DNA of 64,000 nt, taken from Trichormus variabilis 0441 (lineage in GTDB: Bacteria; Cyanobacteriota; Cyanobacteriia; Cyanobacteriales; Nostocaceae). A program made the translations under genes and the position numbers. Numbering within the stretch: the stretch's first letter is position 1; each line of letters begins with the position of its first letter. The notes under the pieces were generated by a model, which worked only from the letters and a program-made list of their open reading frames with translations, was not told the origin of the DNA and ran no database searches. Where the stretch lies: NCBI RefSeq assembly GCF_009856605.1, contig NZ_CP047242.1, forward strand, positions 556,001 through 620,000, given 5' to 3'. This document shows, piece by piece, positions 1 through 10,115 of the stretch.

Positions 1-3000
1 AAATCTTCTGTGATGAAATCTAGTTCAATATCTGAGATTCTTTGCTGAATTTCTGGTAGGGGTTGGGAATATAATTGCTGGTATAAATTAATCAAATCCA
101 ATAAGGAGTTAATGTATTCAGATGTGTAGGTCAAATTGCCGTAAATAAAGCTAACAGGGTTGTTAATTTCATGAGCAATACCAGCAACTAATTGACCCAG
201 GCTAGACATTTTTTCGGCTTGAACTAATTGTGATTGGGTTGAGGAAAGTTTTTGCAGTGCGGACTCTAATTGGTTGGCTTTTTCTTTTAATTCTTGAGTA
301 CGTTGCTCAACTTTTAATTCTAGATTTTGAGAATATTCTGCTAGTTGTCCGTAAAGCTGCGCATTTTCTAGAGATATAGCGGCTTGGGCCATTAATAGGT
401 TAATAACTTGTAGGCGATCGCTAGTAAATGCCCCTGTGGTTAAATGATTTTCTAGATATAGTATGCCCATCAATTTACCTTGTTTGATGATGGGAGTACA
501 TAATAAACTTTTGGGTTCTTTTTTTTGGATATAGGGATCGGAGATAAATGAATCCTCAATTGTCGCATCATCAATTACTAAGGTTTGAGAAGTATGAGAT
601 ACATAGTTAATTAAAGAGATAGGAATTTCGTCACTTTCTGCAATTGGTATTGATACCAAAATAGTTGATATGGGAATTTGATTGATTGAGGCGATCGCCT
701 CAATCACTAATTTTTCATTTTTGAGTAAAACTAACACACATTTTTTTGCTCCTGCATTCTCGATTACCAATTCCATTAATGCAGAAAGTAGTTTATCAAG
801 CTTGATTTCACTCGCTAGGGCTTGGGAAGCTTTAATGACACTAGATAAATCTAAGACATTAGAATTTGTCGTACTATAGTAATGAGTATTATGTTGGGTT
901 TGATGAATATGTGAGGAATTAGAATCATGTTTGACAATTGTATCATTGGGGTTGAATATCAAGTTCGAGCGTCGAGATAGAAGAGAAAATAGCTGAGAAT
1001 AACGCTGCTCTAAATCCTTGACTTTTGCTATAGACCCCCAACGTGTATAAGCATAATAAGCATCAGTAAAGTAAACTTGAGCTATTTTCTCTTTACCCAA
1101 TTCCCAGTAAAATTTAGCTGCTAATTCATTGGCTAAGGCTTCTTCTTGTAAATACTTATTTTCTTTAGCCTTTGTAATAGCAAGGTCATACTCATTCATC
1201 GCCTCTAGATATTTACCAAGAACGCGATTTTGCTCTGCTGCTACTAAATAAAATTTATGCTGATGATTCATTGGGGCATAATCTGCCCATTGTTTGATTT
1301 TGGCTTGATTCTCACTAACTCGATGCAGAATCTTCTGTTGAATATCAACTGTTGTATGGGGATATAACGCTAGACGAGCCAGGGAATCATAAAATGGTAA
1401 AAGTACAACAACATATATTCCTAGAACACCATCTAAATACTGTTCAGCAATTTCTGCATTCTTAATTGCCTGTTCATACTCGCAAAATAGGTAACAAAGA
1501 ATCAGTTTGTTAATATATAAATGATAAATTGCTGGGCGGTCACTTGCCTGCTCATGTATTGATAACATGACTGCTTCATCGTATATATTGCCCTTAATTT
1601 GTAGGTGGTTTTCTGTAACACCAAGCAAGCAGGAAACAGACTGGTAATAGATGTTAAGATAATTGAGAGATGTCTTTTGCTTAAATTGGGCGATCGCCTG
1701 AGAATAGATGGACATTTCTTGCTCTAGGCTATATAGTTCGGTGCCAGCTAAATACAAGTAAAGAGTATAGGAAAAAGCACACCAAGCCGACCATTCTAAG
1801 TCTCCAGTTTCCCAACCACTATGATACCCTTCAATAAATAGTGGGAACGTATATCTGAGATGTTTTTTCCAATGTTTAATCAAACAACTAACTACACAAA
1901 AAGTTTTTGCTTTTAGTTCCTTAGCATCTAGCTTGGCGATTAAATTCAAAGCAAGGTTACCAAATTCATAGCCAGCATCAATATCTCCCATAAATGTGAG
2001 TAAAATTGCGCCGTAACTAGCATAAGCAAAAGCTGAAACAGGTGCATTACCATACTTAACTGATAATATTACTTCCTCACAAATCAATGGAGGGAACATT
2101 GCGGGATAACCATTATAAGCAGCACCAAACATACTAGAAAGAATAGACAAGGCTGCTAATTTTTCAGGATTGTCCATTTTGGGTAAATTAATTAAATCTG
2201 AAGTTGTATTACCCATTAGTACTGAATTTGCATCTTGGAGCGACTTAACAATGTCTGTTTGTGTAGGTTTAGGAGGTAAATGTACACCTAGCATTTGCAA
2301 AACGGGCAAAGCAGTTTCAATACCTAATAACAGTTGATTTTGAGCAATGCAGGCTTGTATTTTAATGCTATAAATATTGATTTTATCTAGTAATATTTTG
2401 GCATTTTTTAGCACAGTTTGAGCTAGGGTTTCCATCCTCTGAAATTCTGTACTAAGATAAGCTATTTCAACTGCTTCTGAATATAGTGTTAATGTCAACC
2501 TATATTGACTTTCCCAACGATTTGCTGTCAGTAATCCTATCCCTAAATTTATATATTCTATGGCTGCACTGTAAGCAGTAGCACTTTTAGCTTTAGTTCC
2601 AGCCTGTAAATTTAGCTGTGCTAATTCATGACGTGCTGGCGCTTCTGTAATTAAATCTACCCCAATATTGAATTGATTGACTATTTCAAAAATCTTGTCT
2701 TCTCTGGTTTCTGGGGTGCTGTTGGCTAACATTAACTGCCCAATTTTTAAGTGGGTAAGTTTTTTGTTATCTTCGGGAATTAAACTATAAGCAGCTTGTT
2801 GAACACGGTCATGGAGAAACTTATATTCAACTGTGATGGGTTCAATATTATTGTTTAAATTATAAGAATTATTGAGAGATAAATCATCATGAAAAAATTT
2901 ATAAACTTTGTTTGTCGGAATTATTAAACCCTCTCGTAAAGCTGTCCATAAAGCTGCTGCTGTTTCTGCAAGAGATGTTTCGTAAATATTTGCTAGAACG

Positions 3001-4892
3001 GATAAGTTAAAATGATTATTAATACAAGCAGCTAATTTCAAAACATTCTGCGTTGCTTCAGGTAACTTTTGCAGTTGCAATGACATGAAATCAACGACAT
3101 CATCTGTTAGAGATAATGTCTTAACTTGGGCTATATTACATTCCCAAAAACCTTTATCAAAATTAAAGCTAATTAAATTTTCATTATATAGATATTTAAG
3201 AAACTGATTGCTAAAAAAAGGATTACCTTGTGTTTTTTGATATACTAACTGTGTTAATGGTAAAGCCACTTCTTTATCGCATTTAAGCGTATCAGCAACA
3301 AGATAGTTTAAATCCAAAAGCTCTAGAGGTTTTAGAGTAATAGTCTCGATAATTTCTGTGTTTTTTTGAATATCCTGTAGGGTTAAAATTAGAGGATGTC
3401 CTGAAGATACTTCGTTATCACGATAAGCTCCTATCAGCAATAGATAATGATTATCTCTTTGGCTCATCAATAACTGAATTAACTTTAATGATGCGGAGTC
3501 AGCCCATTGTAAATCATCGAGGAAAATGACTAGAGGATGTTCCTTAGTTGTGAAGACTTGAATAAACTTCAAGAAGAGTGTATTGAAGCGATTTTGTGCT
3601 GCACTGGGTTCAAGTTCTGTAACTTGACGTTGCTGACCAATGATTGATTGCAGTTCGGGGATAACATCGATAATTACCTGACCTTGTTCTCCCAATGCGG
3701 CTAAAATCCGTGTTTTCCAGTCTTGAATTTGAGTATTGGCTTCACCCAATAATTGTCCCATCAAATCCTGAAATGATTGGACGATCGCAGATAAAGGGAT
3801 ATTCCGTTGGAATTGGTCATATTTACCCTTAATGAAATACCCGCTTTGTTTAACAATTGGTTTGTGGATTTCGTTAACAATTGCAGTTTTCCCGATACCA
3901 GAGAACCCCGCAACTAATATCATTTCCCTATGTCCTTGGGATACTCTCTCAAAAGTGGCGAGTAATTGTTGAACTTCTGCTTGGCGACCATACAGTTTTT
4001 CTGGGATAATGAAGCGATCGCAAATATCCCTCCTCCCCAACTCAAAAGCGCTAATTTCTCCTTGGGTTTTCCATTGTCGCCAGCAAGTTTCCAAATCATG
4101 TTTTAACCCCAAAGCACTTTGGTATCTGTCTTCAGCATTTTTAGCCATCAGCTTGAAGACAATGTTAGACACAGCTAAAGGAATAGTAAAATTAATTTCG
4201 TGGACTTGTGGCGGATGTTTGGCAATATGACAGTGGAGTAACTTCATGGGCTCATCACAGCAAAAAGGTAACTGTCCTGTGAGGAGTTCAAAAAAAGTCA
4301 CCCCAAGAGAGTAAAAATCACTGCGATAGTCAATTCCCCGGTTCATGCGTCCCGTTTGTTCTGGTGAAAGGTAAGCCAGGGTTCCTTCCAAAACGTTAGG
4401 ACTAGTTAGAGTTTGGGTTTCTCTGGGAAGAAGGGATGCAATCCCAAAGTCAATTAATCTGATTTCTTTAGTTATTGGATTAATCAGGATGTTGCTGGGT
4501 TTAATATCTTTGTGAATTACCCGGCTCCGATACAGTCCATCTAAGATGGTGACAATTTGAATAGCTATATGAAAAAACTCATCTAAAGATATTTCGCTAT
4601 TCTGGTTTGACCAATCTTTGAGAGAAATTCCCCCAAAATCTTCCATTACTAGAGCATAACTATTTTCATAATTTTCTAGACTATAAGTTTGAATGATTCC
4701 AGGAATATGGAGATTTTTAGTAATAGTATATTGATTACGAAATTGTACCAATTCACTAAAGCTAGGATATTCATACCGTAATATTTTAAGAACTATTGGC
4801 TTTTGATCTTCTTCCCTAATCCCTCGATAAATTAGGGTTCTTGTCCCAGCGTAAATTTGCGTCAAATTTTGATAGCCAACTAACCTAAGCAT
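1..4892 (-). CDS. Giant Ser/Thr protein kinase - AAA ATPase - GAF - histidine kinase (partial, 3' end beyond window)
   Basis: The frame is open from the ATG at 4892 to the window edge, giving 1630 codons with the C-terminus missing. Domains in order: an N-terminal eukaryotic-type Ser/Thr kinase with VIHKDIKPSNIL and an intact DFG (LIDFGIAS); an AAA_16-type ATPase with Walker A GFSGIGKT and Walker B VIFLDDLQWAD; a long helical TPR-like region; a GAF domain; a coiled coil; and the start of a HisKA dimerisation domain with the H-box HEINNP (His about residue 1574). The HATPase domain must lie outside the window. The family is common in Nostocales and is presumed to sense signals in the cytoplasm; the ligand and partners are unknown. 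It is a paralogue of the two tandem kinases at 17115-28127 but shares none of their near-identical leader. The ATG has no strong ribosome-binding site, but the kinase domain begins at once, so this start is likely. Confidence 0.93.
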   Translation of the reverse strand, partial: MLRLVGYQNLTQIYAGTRTLIYRGIREEDQKPIVLKILRYEYPSFSELVQFRNQYTITKNLHIPGIIQTYSLENYENSYALVMEDFGGISLKDWSNQNSEISLDEFFHIAIQIVTILDGLYRSRVIHKDIKPSNILINPITKEIRLIDFGIASLLPRETQTLTSPNVLEGTLAYLSPEQTGRMNRGIDYRSDFYSLGVTFFELLTGQLPFCCDEPMKLLHCHIAKHPPQVHEINFTIPLAVSNIVFKLMAKNAEDRYQSALGLKHDLETCWRQWKTQGEISAFELGRRDICDRFIIPEKLYGRQAEVQQLLATFERVSQGHREMILVAGFSGIGKTAIVNEIHKPIVKQSGYFIKGKYDQFQRNIPLSAIVQSFQDLMGQLLGEANTQIQDWKTRILAALGEQGQVIIDVIPELQSIIGQQRQVTELEPSAAQNRFNTLFLKFIQVFTTKEHPLVIFLDDLQWADSASLKLIQLLMSQRDNHYLLLIGAYRDNEVSSGHPLILTLQDIQKNTEIIETITLKPLELLDLNYLVADTLKCDKEVALPLTQLVYQKTQGNPFFSNQFLKYLYNENLISFNFDKGFWECNIAQVKTLSLTDDVVDFMSLQLQKLPEATQNVLKLAACINNHFNLSVLANIYETSLAETAAALWTALREGLIIPTNKVYKFFHDDLSLNNSYNLNNNIEPITVEYKFLHDRVQQAAYSLIPEDNKKLTHLKIGQLMLANSTPETREDKIFEIVNQFNIGVDLITEAPARHELAQLNLQAGTKAKSATAYSAAIEYINLGIGLLTANRWESQYRLTLTLYSEAVEIAYLSTEFQRMETLAQTVLKNAKILLDKINIYSIKIQACIAQNQLLLGIETALPVLQMLGVHLPPKPTQTDIVKSLQDANSVLMGNTTSDLINLPKMDNPEKLAALSILSSMFGAAYNGYPAMFPPLICEEVILSVKYGNAPVSAFAYASYGAILLTFMGDIDAGYEFGNLALNLIAKLDAKELKAKTFCVVSCLIKHWKKHLRYTFPLFIEGYHSGWETGDLEWSAWCAFSYTLYLYLAGTELYSLEQEMSIYSQAIAQFKQKTSLNYLNIYYQSVSCLLGVTENHLQIKGNIYDEAVMLSIHEQASDRPAIYHLYINKLILCYLFCEYEQAIKNAEIAEQYLDGVLGIYVVVLLPFYDSLARLALYPHTTVDIQQKILHRVSENQAKIKQWADYAPMNHQHKFYLVAAEQNRVLGKYLEAMNEYDLAITKAKENKYLQEEALANELAAKFYWELGKEKIAQVYFTDAYYAYTRWGSIAKVKDLEQRYSQLFSLLSRRSNLIFNPNDTIVKHDSNSSHIHQTQHNTHYYSTTNSNVLDLSSVIKASQALASEIKLDKLLSALMELVIENAGAKKCVLVLLKNEKLVIEAIASINQIPISTILVSIPIAESDEIPISLINYVSHTSQTLVIDDATIEDSFISDPYIQKKEPKSLLCTPIIKQGKLMGILYLENHLTTGAFTSDRLQVINLLMAQAAISLENAQLYGQLAEYSQNLELKVEQRTQELKEKANQLESALQKLSSTQSQLVQAEKMSSLGQLVAGIAHEINNPVSFIYGNLTYTSEYINSLLDLINLYQQLYSQPLPEIQQRISDIELDFITED

Positions 4893-5184
4893 AGTAACTT
4901 GATATATAGATACTTTTTGAGACTAGGGCTAGTTTTGCATTTTTGCAGGAGTATTTAAACGTAATTTTTTGCCTTTAACAAAAACTTTAACACTTATGTA
5001 TAATTTAATTATAAGTTTTTCCGTAATTACTCGTATATTATTGATGCACAAAAATTTGTTATTGAAATTAAATTGAAGTATATAAGGGCATAAAAGTATA
5101 GGAATGTAAGCACTTTACGGTTTTATATCCTCACACCCCCGTACTTTGATACCTGAATTTACTGATTTTCCAGTCCCAAGTCTC
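4893..5184. other. AT-rich intergenic region upstream of the partial kinase
   Basis: AT-rich spacer between the start of the minus-strand kinase gene and the stop of the DUF4126 gene. It should contain the kinase promoter, but I could not identify a convincing one. No open frame, RNA gene or repeat was recognised. Confidence 0.5.
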
Positions 5185-5724
5185 TTATGCCTTATTGTGG
5201 TACCATTCGTACCATTCTTTCGCACTACGCACAGCAAACCAAAGCAGGATTAAAGCGATGACTCCGCCTTGCCAAGGAGCATCAAAAGCAAACAGTACTA
5301 GAGCTACACACAAAGTATCTTGCAAAAAAACAGCCCACAGTGGCAAACCACGCAAGCGATAAAACCAACCTACTTGAACTAATTGCAGGACTAAAGCCAG
5401 TGAACTTCCTATAGTAATAATTAGCCAATTTGGGGTTGCTGTTGCTGAAACTACGGCTAAACCCATAATTGCTCCTGCAAGGGGAGATAATAATAACTGA
5501 ATAACTTGTAAAATCCTTTGTCCCCATAATTTTTTAGAGGCAAATAATTCTACTAATGAGTAAGTGATTAAACAGCCTAATAGAACTGGCGAAGAAATAC
5601 GAGATAAAATCGGAATATGCGACCAAAAGTTACTCCCCTGCAACAATCCAATAATCAATAAAGGTACGCCTATTCTGATTCCTGCCGCCGCAGAAGCAGA
5701 AAGTGTTGCTAGGATTTCAATCAT
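5185..5724 (-). CDS. DUF4126-type integral membrane protein
   Basis: A 179-residue very hydrophobic protein with about five membrane-spanning segments. The opening MIEILATLSASAAAGIRIGV and the overall layout (small, glycine/alanine-rich first helix, positively charged end RSAKEWYEWYHNKA) fit the DUF4126 family of bacterial inner-membrane proteins, which has no established function. It stands alone on the minus strand between the partial kinase and rpiA, with 444 bp of repeat-containing DNA upstream, so it is probably transcribed by itself. There is no signal peptide separate from the first helix. The family assignment rests on pattern recognition and is moderate; that it is a real membrane-protein gene is fairly sure. 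Confidence 0.75.
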   Translation of the reverse strand: MIEILATLSASAAAGIRIGVPLLIIGLLQGSNFWSHIPILSRISSPVLLGCLITYSLVELFASKKLWGQRILQVIQLLLSPLAGAIMGLAVVSATATPNWLIITIGSSLALVLQLVQVGWFYRLRGLPLWAVFLQDTLCVALVLFAFDAPWQGGVIALILLWFAVRSAKEWYEWYHNKA

Positions 5725-6168
5725 GAGATAAACTCAGGAAATTAACAAATAAGTGGGTATTTATTATTGAGATTACCCACAATGTTGAATAATTCCCGCA
5801 GCAATCTGAAATTACTTAATTATTGCTTAATACTTTGGTGTTGCACATTCACGGGAGAATTGTGCTAGGTAAGGTACAACCTTGATAGTGGACTGACACA
5901 GCTAAAGTAGTGCATTAGATGTAGGTTGGGTTAAGCAAAGCGCAACCCAACATTGATCTCGAAAACTCAACATAGATTCCTGGTGTTGGGTTTCCTTACG
6001 TCAAACGCCACTCGCCCCAAGCCGGGAGACCCGTCCAAGGCGGTGGCTTCCCAACCTACAATTTTTTGCAACATTTTAGCCTTGCCATGCCACTACAAAA
6101 TTGGATTGGAACTATGATAATTGGAATCTGGGAAAGTGTAGGGAATTTGAACACCTACACCCTTAGTT
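5725..6168. other. Intergenic region with palindromic repeat
   Basis: 444 bp between the DUF4126 gene and rpiA. It holds the 141-bp repeat at 5920-6060 and otherwise AT-rich sequence with no open frame that looks coding. Confidence 0.5.
5920..6060. repeat. MITE-like element with TGTAGGTTGGG termini
   Basis: The left end TGTAGGTTGGG (5920-5930) is the exact reverse complement of the right end CCCAACCTACA (6050-6060). Two further GTTGGGTT/AACCCAAC motifs lie inside, so the whole can fold into a long hairpin. No transposase is encoded. It resembles the short non-autonomous palindromic elements common between cyanobacterial genes. Confidence 0.7.
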
Positions 6169-6879
6169 TTATAGTTGTCTGACTAGTGGCTGGCCGTCTT
6201 TGACTTCACCAACTAAAACTATGTCTGCACAGTTGACAAAGATACCATTCTCCAGAACCCCAGGAATATTATTCAATATTTTTTCGAGGTTAACTGGGTC
6301 GTCAATGGAATCAAATCTGACATCTAAGACAAAGTTGCCCTGGTCAGTGATGACTGGCCCTGCTTTTTTTACACCCATCCGCAATTCTGGTTTGCCACCT
6401 AGCTGCTTAATGGCATTGGTAACGGGGGTGATTGCCATTGGGATGACTTCTACTGGTACGGCAAAAACCGAACCCAAGCGGTCTACTAATTTACCACTGT
6501 CTACTACAACGATGAATTGATTAGCTAAGTAATCAACTACTTTTTCGCGGGTATGGGCTGCACCACCACCTTTAATCAGGTTTTTCTGGGGGTCAACTTC
6601 ATCAGCCCCATCAATAGCGATATCAATATGATCTACAGCGTCTAAGGTTGTGAGAGGAACGCCGTATTGCTTGGATAAAACTTCTGACTGAAATGAGGTC
6701 GGAATCCCAACAATATCGGTTAGTTCACCCGACTTGAGGCGATCGCCTAAATATTGAATTGTGTAAGCTGTAGTTGACCCTGTACCTAAGCCTACAATCG
6801 AGCCGGACTTTACCAAGGCGGCGGCGGCTTTGCCCACTTCTTGCTTCATCAAAGTCACGGGGTCTGCTGTAACGGTCAT
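6169..6879 (-). CDS. rpiA: Ribose-5-phosphate isomerase A
   Basis: Interconverts ribose 5-phosphate and ribulose 5-phosphate, serving the oxidative pentose phosphate pathway and the Calvin cycle in the cytoplasm. The 236-residue product carries the RpiA motifs GLGTGSTT (30-37), the phosphate/sugar site DGADEVD (90-96) and [11 protein letters not shown] (103-113), whose Glu is the expected catalytic base. Length matches the family. I chose the ATG at 6879, not the TTG two codons upstream, because an AGGAG ribosome-binding site sits eight bases before it. The gene stands alone on the minus strand; upstream are tandem repeats. Confidence 0.97.
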   Translation of the reverse strand: MTVTADPVTLMKQEVGKAAAALVKSGSIVGLGTGSTTAYTIQYLGDRLKSGELTDIVGIPTSFQSEVLSKQYGVPLTTLDAVDHIDIAIDGADEVDPQKNLIKGGGAAHTREKVVDYLANQFIVVVDSGKLVDRLGSVFAVPVEVIPMAITPVTNAIKQLGGKPELRMGVKKAGPVITDQGNFVLDVRFDSIDDPVNLEKILNNIPGVLENGIFVNCADIVLVGEVKDGQPLVRQL

Positions 6880-6987
6880 TCCCAAAACTCCTGAAATTAT
6901 CGACTAAACAGATGGCACTATCACAGCAGACTATACTATATTCGCGGGAACTCAAGGTGTATCTGGCTAAAGAAAATGATTGTGTGG

Positions 6988-7026
6988 TTAGTTGTCAGTT
7001 GTCAGTTGTTCGTTGTCCGTTGTTAG
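6988..7026. repeat. Short tandem repeat, GTTGTCA-like units
   Basis: Degenerate 7-bp tandem units (GTTGTCA / GTTGTTC / GTTGTCC) in the gap between rpiA and the TPR gene. This is the short tandemly repeated repetitive (STRR) class typical of heterocystous cyanobacteria. Confidence 0.75.
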
Positions 7027-7086
7027 TAGGGGTGGGTTTATGAAGATCATCGCCCAAGAGTGAGGATATCTGTAAACCCGCCCTTA
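7027..7086. repeat. Short palindromic element, TAGGGGTGGGTTTA ends
   Basis: The left arm TAGGGGTGGGTTTA is an imperfect inverse of the right arm TAAACCCGCCCTTA (7073-7086); the element is about 60 bp with no coding potential. In size and design it matches the ~63-bp palindromes at 28209 and 63914, but the sequence differs, so it is a separate family. Confidence 0.6.
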
Positions 7087-7093
7087 CAGTTTT

Positions 7094-7121
7094 CAATAGT
7101 CAATAGTCAATAGTCAATAGT
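7094..7121. repeat. Heptanucleotide tandem repeat (CAATAGT)x4
   Basis: Four consecutive copies of CAATAGT. An STRR array, followed at 7129 by a C-rich array. Confidence 0.85.
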
Positions 7122-7128
7122 TTTCTCC

Positions 7129-7188
7129 TCCCCCTGCTTCCCCTGCTCCCCTGCTTCCCCTGCCCCCTGCGCCTGCCCCCTGCCCCTA
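7129..7188. repeat. C-rich tandem repeat (CCCCTGCTT/CCCCTGC units)
   Basis: Repeated CCCCTGC-type units run up to the stop codon region of the TPR gene; the repeat reaches to within a few bases of, or overlaps, the stop at 7186-7188. Confidence 0.75.
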
Positions 7189-9003
7189 CTTAAGTCCAGC
7201 TATAATTTCGAGAATTTGTTGATAGTTTTGTGTGTTGCCTTCTTGAGAGTAGAGGTCAGCTGATTTTTGGAAGTCGGTGATCGCTGCTTGATAGTCACCG
7301 CGATTACGAAGGATGTCGGCTCGGAGGAGGTAAGCTGAAGCCCAGTGGGGTTGAAACTTCAAGGCTTGGTTTAAGTCAGCTAGTGCTTCTTCTAGGTATC
7401 CCAAGAGTAAATAACTACGACCTCGATTGTACCAGTCTTCCGCATAACCAGGGTTGATGGCGATTGATTGGGTATAATCTGCAACTGCTCCTTGATAATC
7501 TTGTAAGGCGTAACGGGCATGGGCGCGATCGCTGTAATATCTGGCGGATTCGGGCTGTAGTTCCAAGGCTTGGGTATAGTCGGCGATCGCACTGCGATAA
7601 TTTTGTTGGTCGTAGTGCAGGGAGCCTCGGTTGTAGTAGGCTTCGCTGAGTTGGGTATTGATTGTTAGGGCTTGATTGTAGTCTGCTAAGGCTCCCTTGG
7701 TATCTCCCAACTGACGACGGGCATTGCCGCGATTGCAGTAAGCGGGGGCAAAATCCGGGGATATGCGGATGGAATGTGTATAGTCTGCTATTGCCCCAAT
7801 CAAGTCTTGTAGGGCTTCGTGGGCGATGGCTCGACCGTAATAGGCTTCAGCAATATTAGGATTAATTTGTAATGCCTGATTGTAATCGGTAATTGCTCCT
7901 CGATAATCGCCTAAGCAACGGCGAGATGTGCCACGATCGCAATATCCGGCGGCGAAATTAGGTTGTAGTTGCAGTAAGCGATTGCCGTCTGCTAAGGCGC
8001 TGGGGTAGTCTCCTAGATGGCGGTGGATATTGGCACGAACACCATAGACTACAGCTAATTCAGGGTTTAGCTGTAATGCTTGGTTGTAGTCTGCCAATGC
8101 ACTTTGATAGTCTTGCCAAGCTTCATAAATTAATCCCCGTTGGTAATATGCTTGTGCATCTTTGGAGTTGAAACTTAAGACTTGGTTGAAATCTGCGAAG
8201 GCTTGTTGATATTCGTTGAGATAAAAACTAATCAGACCGCGATTATAATATGCTCCTACTTGGTGAGGATTAATTTCTAGTGTGCGGTTGTAATCGGCGA
8301 TCGCTTTTTGATAAGCTCCTAAGGCATAGTAGGCGTTACCTCTATTTTGGTAAGCTTCGGCTAGGTTGGGGTCTAATTGCACTGCTCGCTCATGGTCGGC
8401 GATCGCTTGTCGGTACTCTCCCAATTTATAGTAAATGTTCCCGCGAATGCTGTAAGCGGCGGCAAAGTAAGGATGCCATTGCAACGCTTGTTGTAAATCT
8501 ATAATCGCTTCTTGATAATTCCCGTGGTCGCTATTATGTAAGCCCCGGTAATAATAGGCGTTAGCAATATCTTCATTTATATTACTGGCTAACAGAGGAT
8601 CAAACTCAATGGTGCTGATATAGTTGGCAATTGCTTGATCGTAGTCACCTTGAGCCAAGTAAGCGTTACCTCGACAATAATAATATTCTGCGAATGTAGG
8701 ATTTATTTGTAATGCTTGGTCATAATCGGCGATCGCGGCTGTAAAGTCTGCAAGACAGTAACGCGCATTCCCCCGATGATAGTAGGCTTGGGCATAATTA
8801 GGATTAATTTCTACAGCTAGATTAAAAAAGGCGATCGCCCCCTGATAATCTTTCAATTCACGGCTAAAAGTAATCCCTCGTTTACAGTAAGTTTCTGCAT
8901 CAACCTTGCGATTGGTTGGCTTAGTGCCACCAATGACCGTTCTTTGATATTCTCTCGATAAATTATCGGATAATCCCTGATTAAAAAAATAGTCAGCATT
9001 CAT
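7186..9003 (-). CDS. Tetratricopeptide (TPR) repeat protein, ~16 repeats
   Basis: A 605-residue protein built almost wholly of 34-residue TPR units with the recurring pattern A-Y-x-x-R-G-x-x-x-x-x-x-x-D-Y-x-x-A-I-A-D-Y-x-x-A-L-x-x-N-P from about residue 38 to 590. It has no signal peptide or membrane segment, so it is probably a cytoplasmic scaffold for protein-protein contacts; the partner is unknown. The first ~35 residues are not TPR. Repeats at DNA level reuse near-identical codons and HIP1 sites, so copy number may vary between strains. It is monocistronic, with an AT-rich upstream region at 9004-9292. Confidence 0.9.
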   Translation of the reverse strand: MNADYFFNQGLSDNLSREYQRTVIGGTKPTNRKVDAETYCKRGITFSRELKDYQGAIAFFNLAVEINPNYAQAYYHRGNARYCLADFTAAIADYDQALQINPTFAEYYYCRGNAYLAQGDYDQAIANYISTIEFDPLLASNINEDIANAYYYRGLHNSDHGNYQEAIIDLQQALQWHPYFAAAYSIRGNIYYKLGEYRQAIADHERAVQLDPNLAEAYQNRGNAYYALGAYQKAIADYNRTLEINPHQVGAYYNRGLISFYLNEYQQAFADFNQVLSFNSKDAQAYYQRGLIYEAWQDYQSALADYNQALQLNPELAVVYGVRANIHRHLGDYPSALADGNRLLQLQPNFAAGYCDRGTSRRCLGDYRGAITDYNQALQINPNIAEAYYGRAIAHEALQDLIGAIADYTHSIRISPDFAPAYCNRGNARRQLGDTKGALADYNQALTINTQLSEAYYNRGSLHYDQQNYRSAIADYTQALELQPESARYYSDRAHARYALQDYQGAVADYTQSIAINPGYAEDWYNRGRSYLLLGYLEEALADLNQALKFQPHWASAYLLRADILRNRGDYQAAITDFQKSADLYSQEGNTQNYQQILEIIAGLK

Positions 9004-9292
9004 CTATTTTTTTGTGCTATTACACTCCATTAAAACTATGATGTAGGCATAAATCGCCCCAGCTACTAGTCGGAGTAGTTTAAACATCACTACTAATAGA
9101 GTAAGATATTTGTCTTAATTAAACAATTGAGTTAATCATAAGATATACATCTAGCTGTTGTGAAAGCAATATCTATCTCATTCTATTGCAATATATGAAG
9201 ATAGCCACATTGCGGGTATTATCCAAATATATATAGAATCTACAACTTTTCTCCGACCTATGGGACTAGACGCGTGCGATGGAGACGGCAAT

Positions 9293-9487
9293 ATGTACAG
9301 CAAAGAAGACATCCAAGCCATGCTAGATAGCATGAATGTGTCAGACGTGCTAAAGATTATGTCGCAAATTTGTTACGAAAAAGCAGAAATTCTTCGCTCT
9401 GACTGGCAAGACATAGAAACAGCTAGAGCCTGGGAAAAAGTTGGTAGAGCCGTCGGCAAAATCAAAATCAAAACCGAGCTATATTAA
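9293..9487 (+). CDS. Small conserved-type hypothetical protein
   Basis: I prefer the ATG at 9293, giving a 64-residue protein beginning MYSKEDIQAMLDSMNVSD; the frame could start 33 bases earlier at 9260 (75 residues). It is charged, helical and soluble, with no membrane segment. The body (SQICYEKAEILRSDWQDIET, then a helix ending KIKIKTELY) reads like a real compact helical protein, unlike the shadow frames nearby. Function unknown. No operon partner: the next gene is on the opposite strand. Confidence 0.6.
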   Translation: MYSKEDIQAMLDSMNVSDVLKIMSQICYEKAEILRSDWQDIETARAWEKVGRAVGKIKIKTELY

Positions 9488-9728
9488 GTAGCTACTAACA
9501 GGCTACCTATTAGCCACCTAAGTATATACTTATAAATCCGTGTTCAGAGAATAGTTCACAAGATTTTTAAATACTTAAGGGTGAATTCTTTAAATAGAAT
9601 CCACCCACAAATCGCACTTTTGTGCTGTTCAGTTATTGTCTTGCGAAAGTTGAAAAGGAAACAGGGAGAGAGGAGTAAGGTGCAAGGGTGGAGAACTTAC
9701 TTAAAGATTTTCCCCAATCCCCAATCCC

Positions 9729-10115
9729 TCAACCCCTATCTTCATAATCTTCAGAAGAAGTGGGATCTAATTCCCAGCGTCTATCATCACGCTGTTCTAA
9801 AATCTCATTAGTGTGAAGAAAAGCTTGATCGGGCATTTCTAAACCCACGGCGGCCTCTATTTCCTCAGTGATATCTTGTTCAGGTGTGGGAGCAGTACCA
9901 CCTACCGCTTCATCACCCACGGTATCTGCCCAATAATTATCGTCATTGCCGTCACTCAGGTCAAATTCTGGGCTAGTCTCTGTGTACTCATGCCCTATAC
10001 CAATGTTGTATCCTGGTGGTTCTTTGACACCAGTACCATAGGATTCGGTAATTTCCTGCGGCAAATCATCAGTATTAACTTCTTGGTTATTAGTTTCTTC
10101 TGTCATAATTCTAGC
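9729..10115 (-). CDS. DUF6335-type acidic cyanobacterial protein
   Basis: A strongly acidic, probably largely disordered protein. The core TGVKEPPGYNIGIG, the motif VGDEAVGGTAPTPEQDITEE and the end RRWELDPTSSEDY match the cyanobacterial DUF6335 family, whose function is unknown. I place the start at the internal ATG around 10115 (MARIMTEETNNQEV); the longest frame begins at 10166 and adds residues not typical of the family. It lies beside the stress-type cluster starting at 10430 but on the opposite strand, so the two share a 5' intergenic region of about 300 bp. The family name is from memory. Confidence 0.75.
   Translation of the reverse strand, partial: ARIMTEETNNQEVNTDDLPQEITESYGTGVKEPPGYNIGIGHEYTETSPEFDLSDGNDDNYWADTVGDEAVGGTAPTPEQDITEEIEAAVGLEMPDQAFLHTNEILEQRDDRRWELDPTSSEDYEDRG

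Noticed and set aside
6200..6520. Plus-strand frame of 106 codons over rpiA
   Set aside because: Antisense shadow of the highly conserved rpiA coding sequence.
7094..7121. CAATAGT repeats as a CRISPR array
   Set aside because: Units are 7 bp and contiguous without spacers; no cas genes nearby. They are STRR repeats.
9581..9811. Plus-strand frame overlapping the DUF6335 gene
   Set aside because: Overlaps a convincing gene on the other strand and has repeat-like content.
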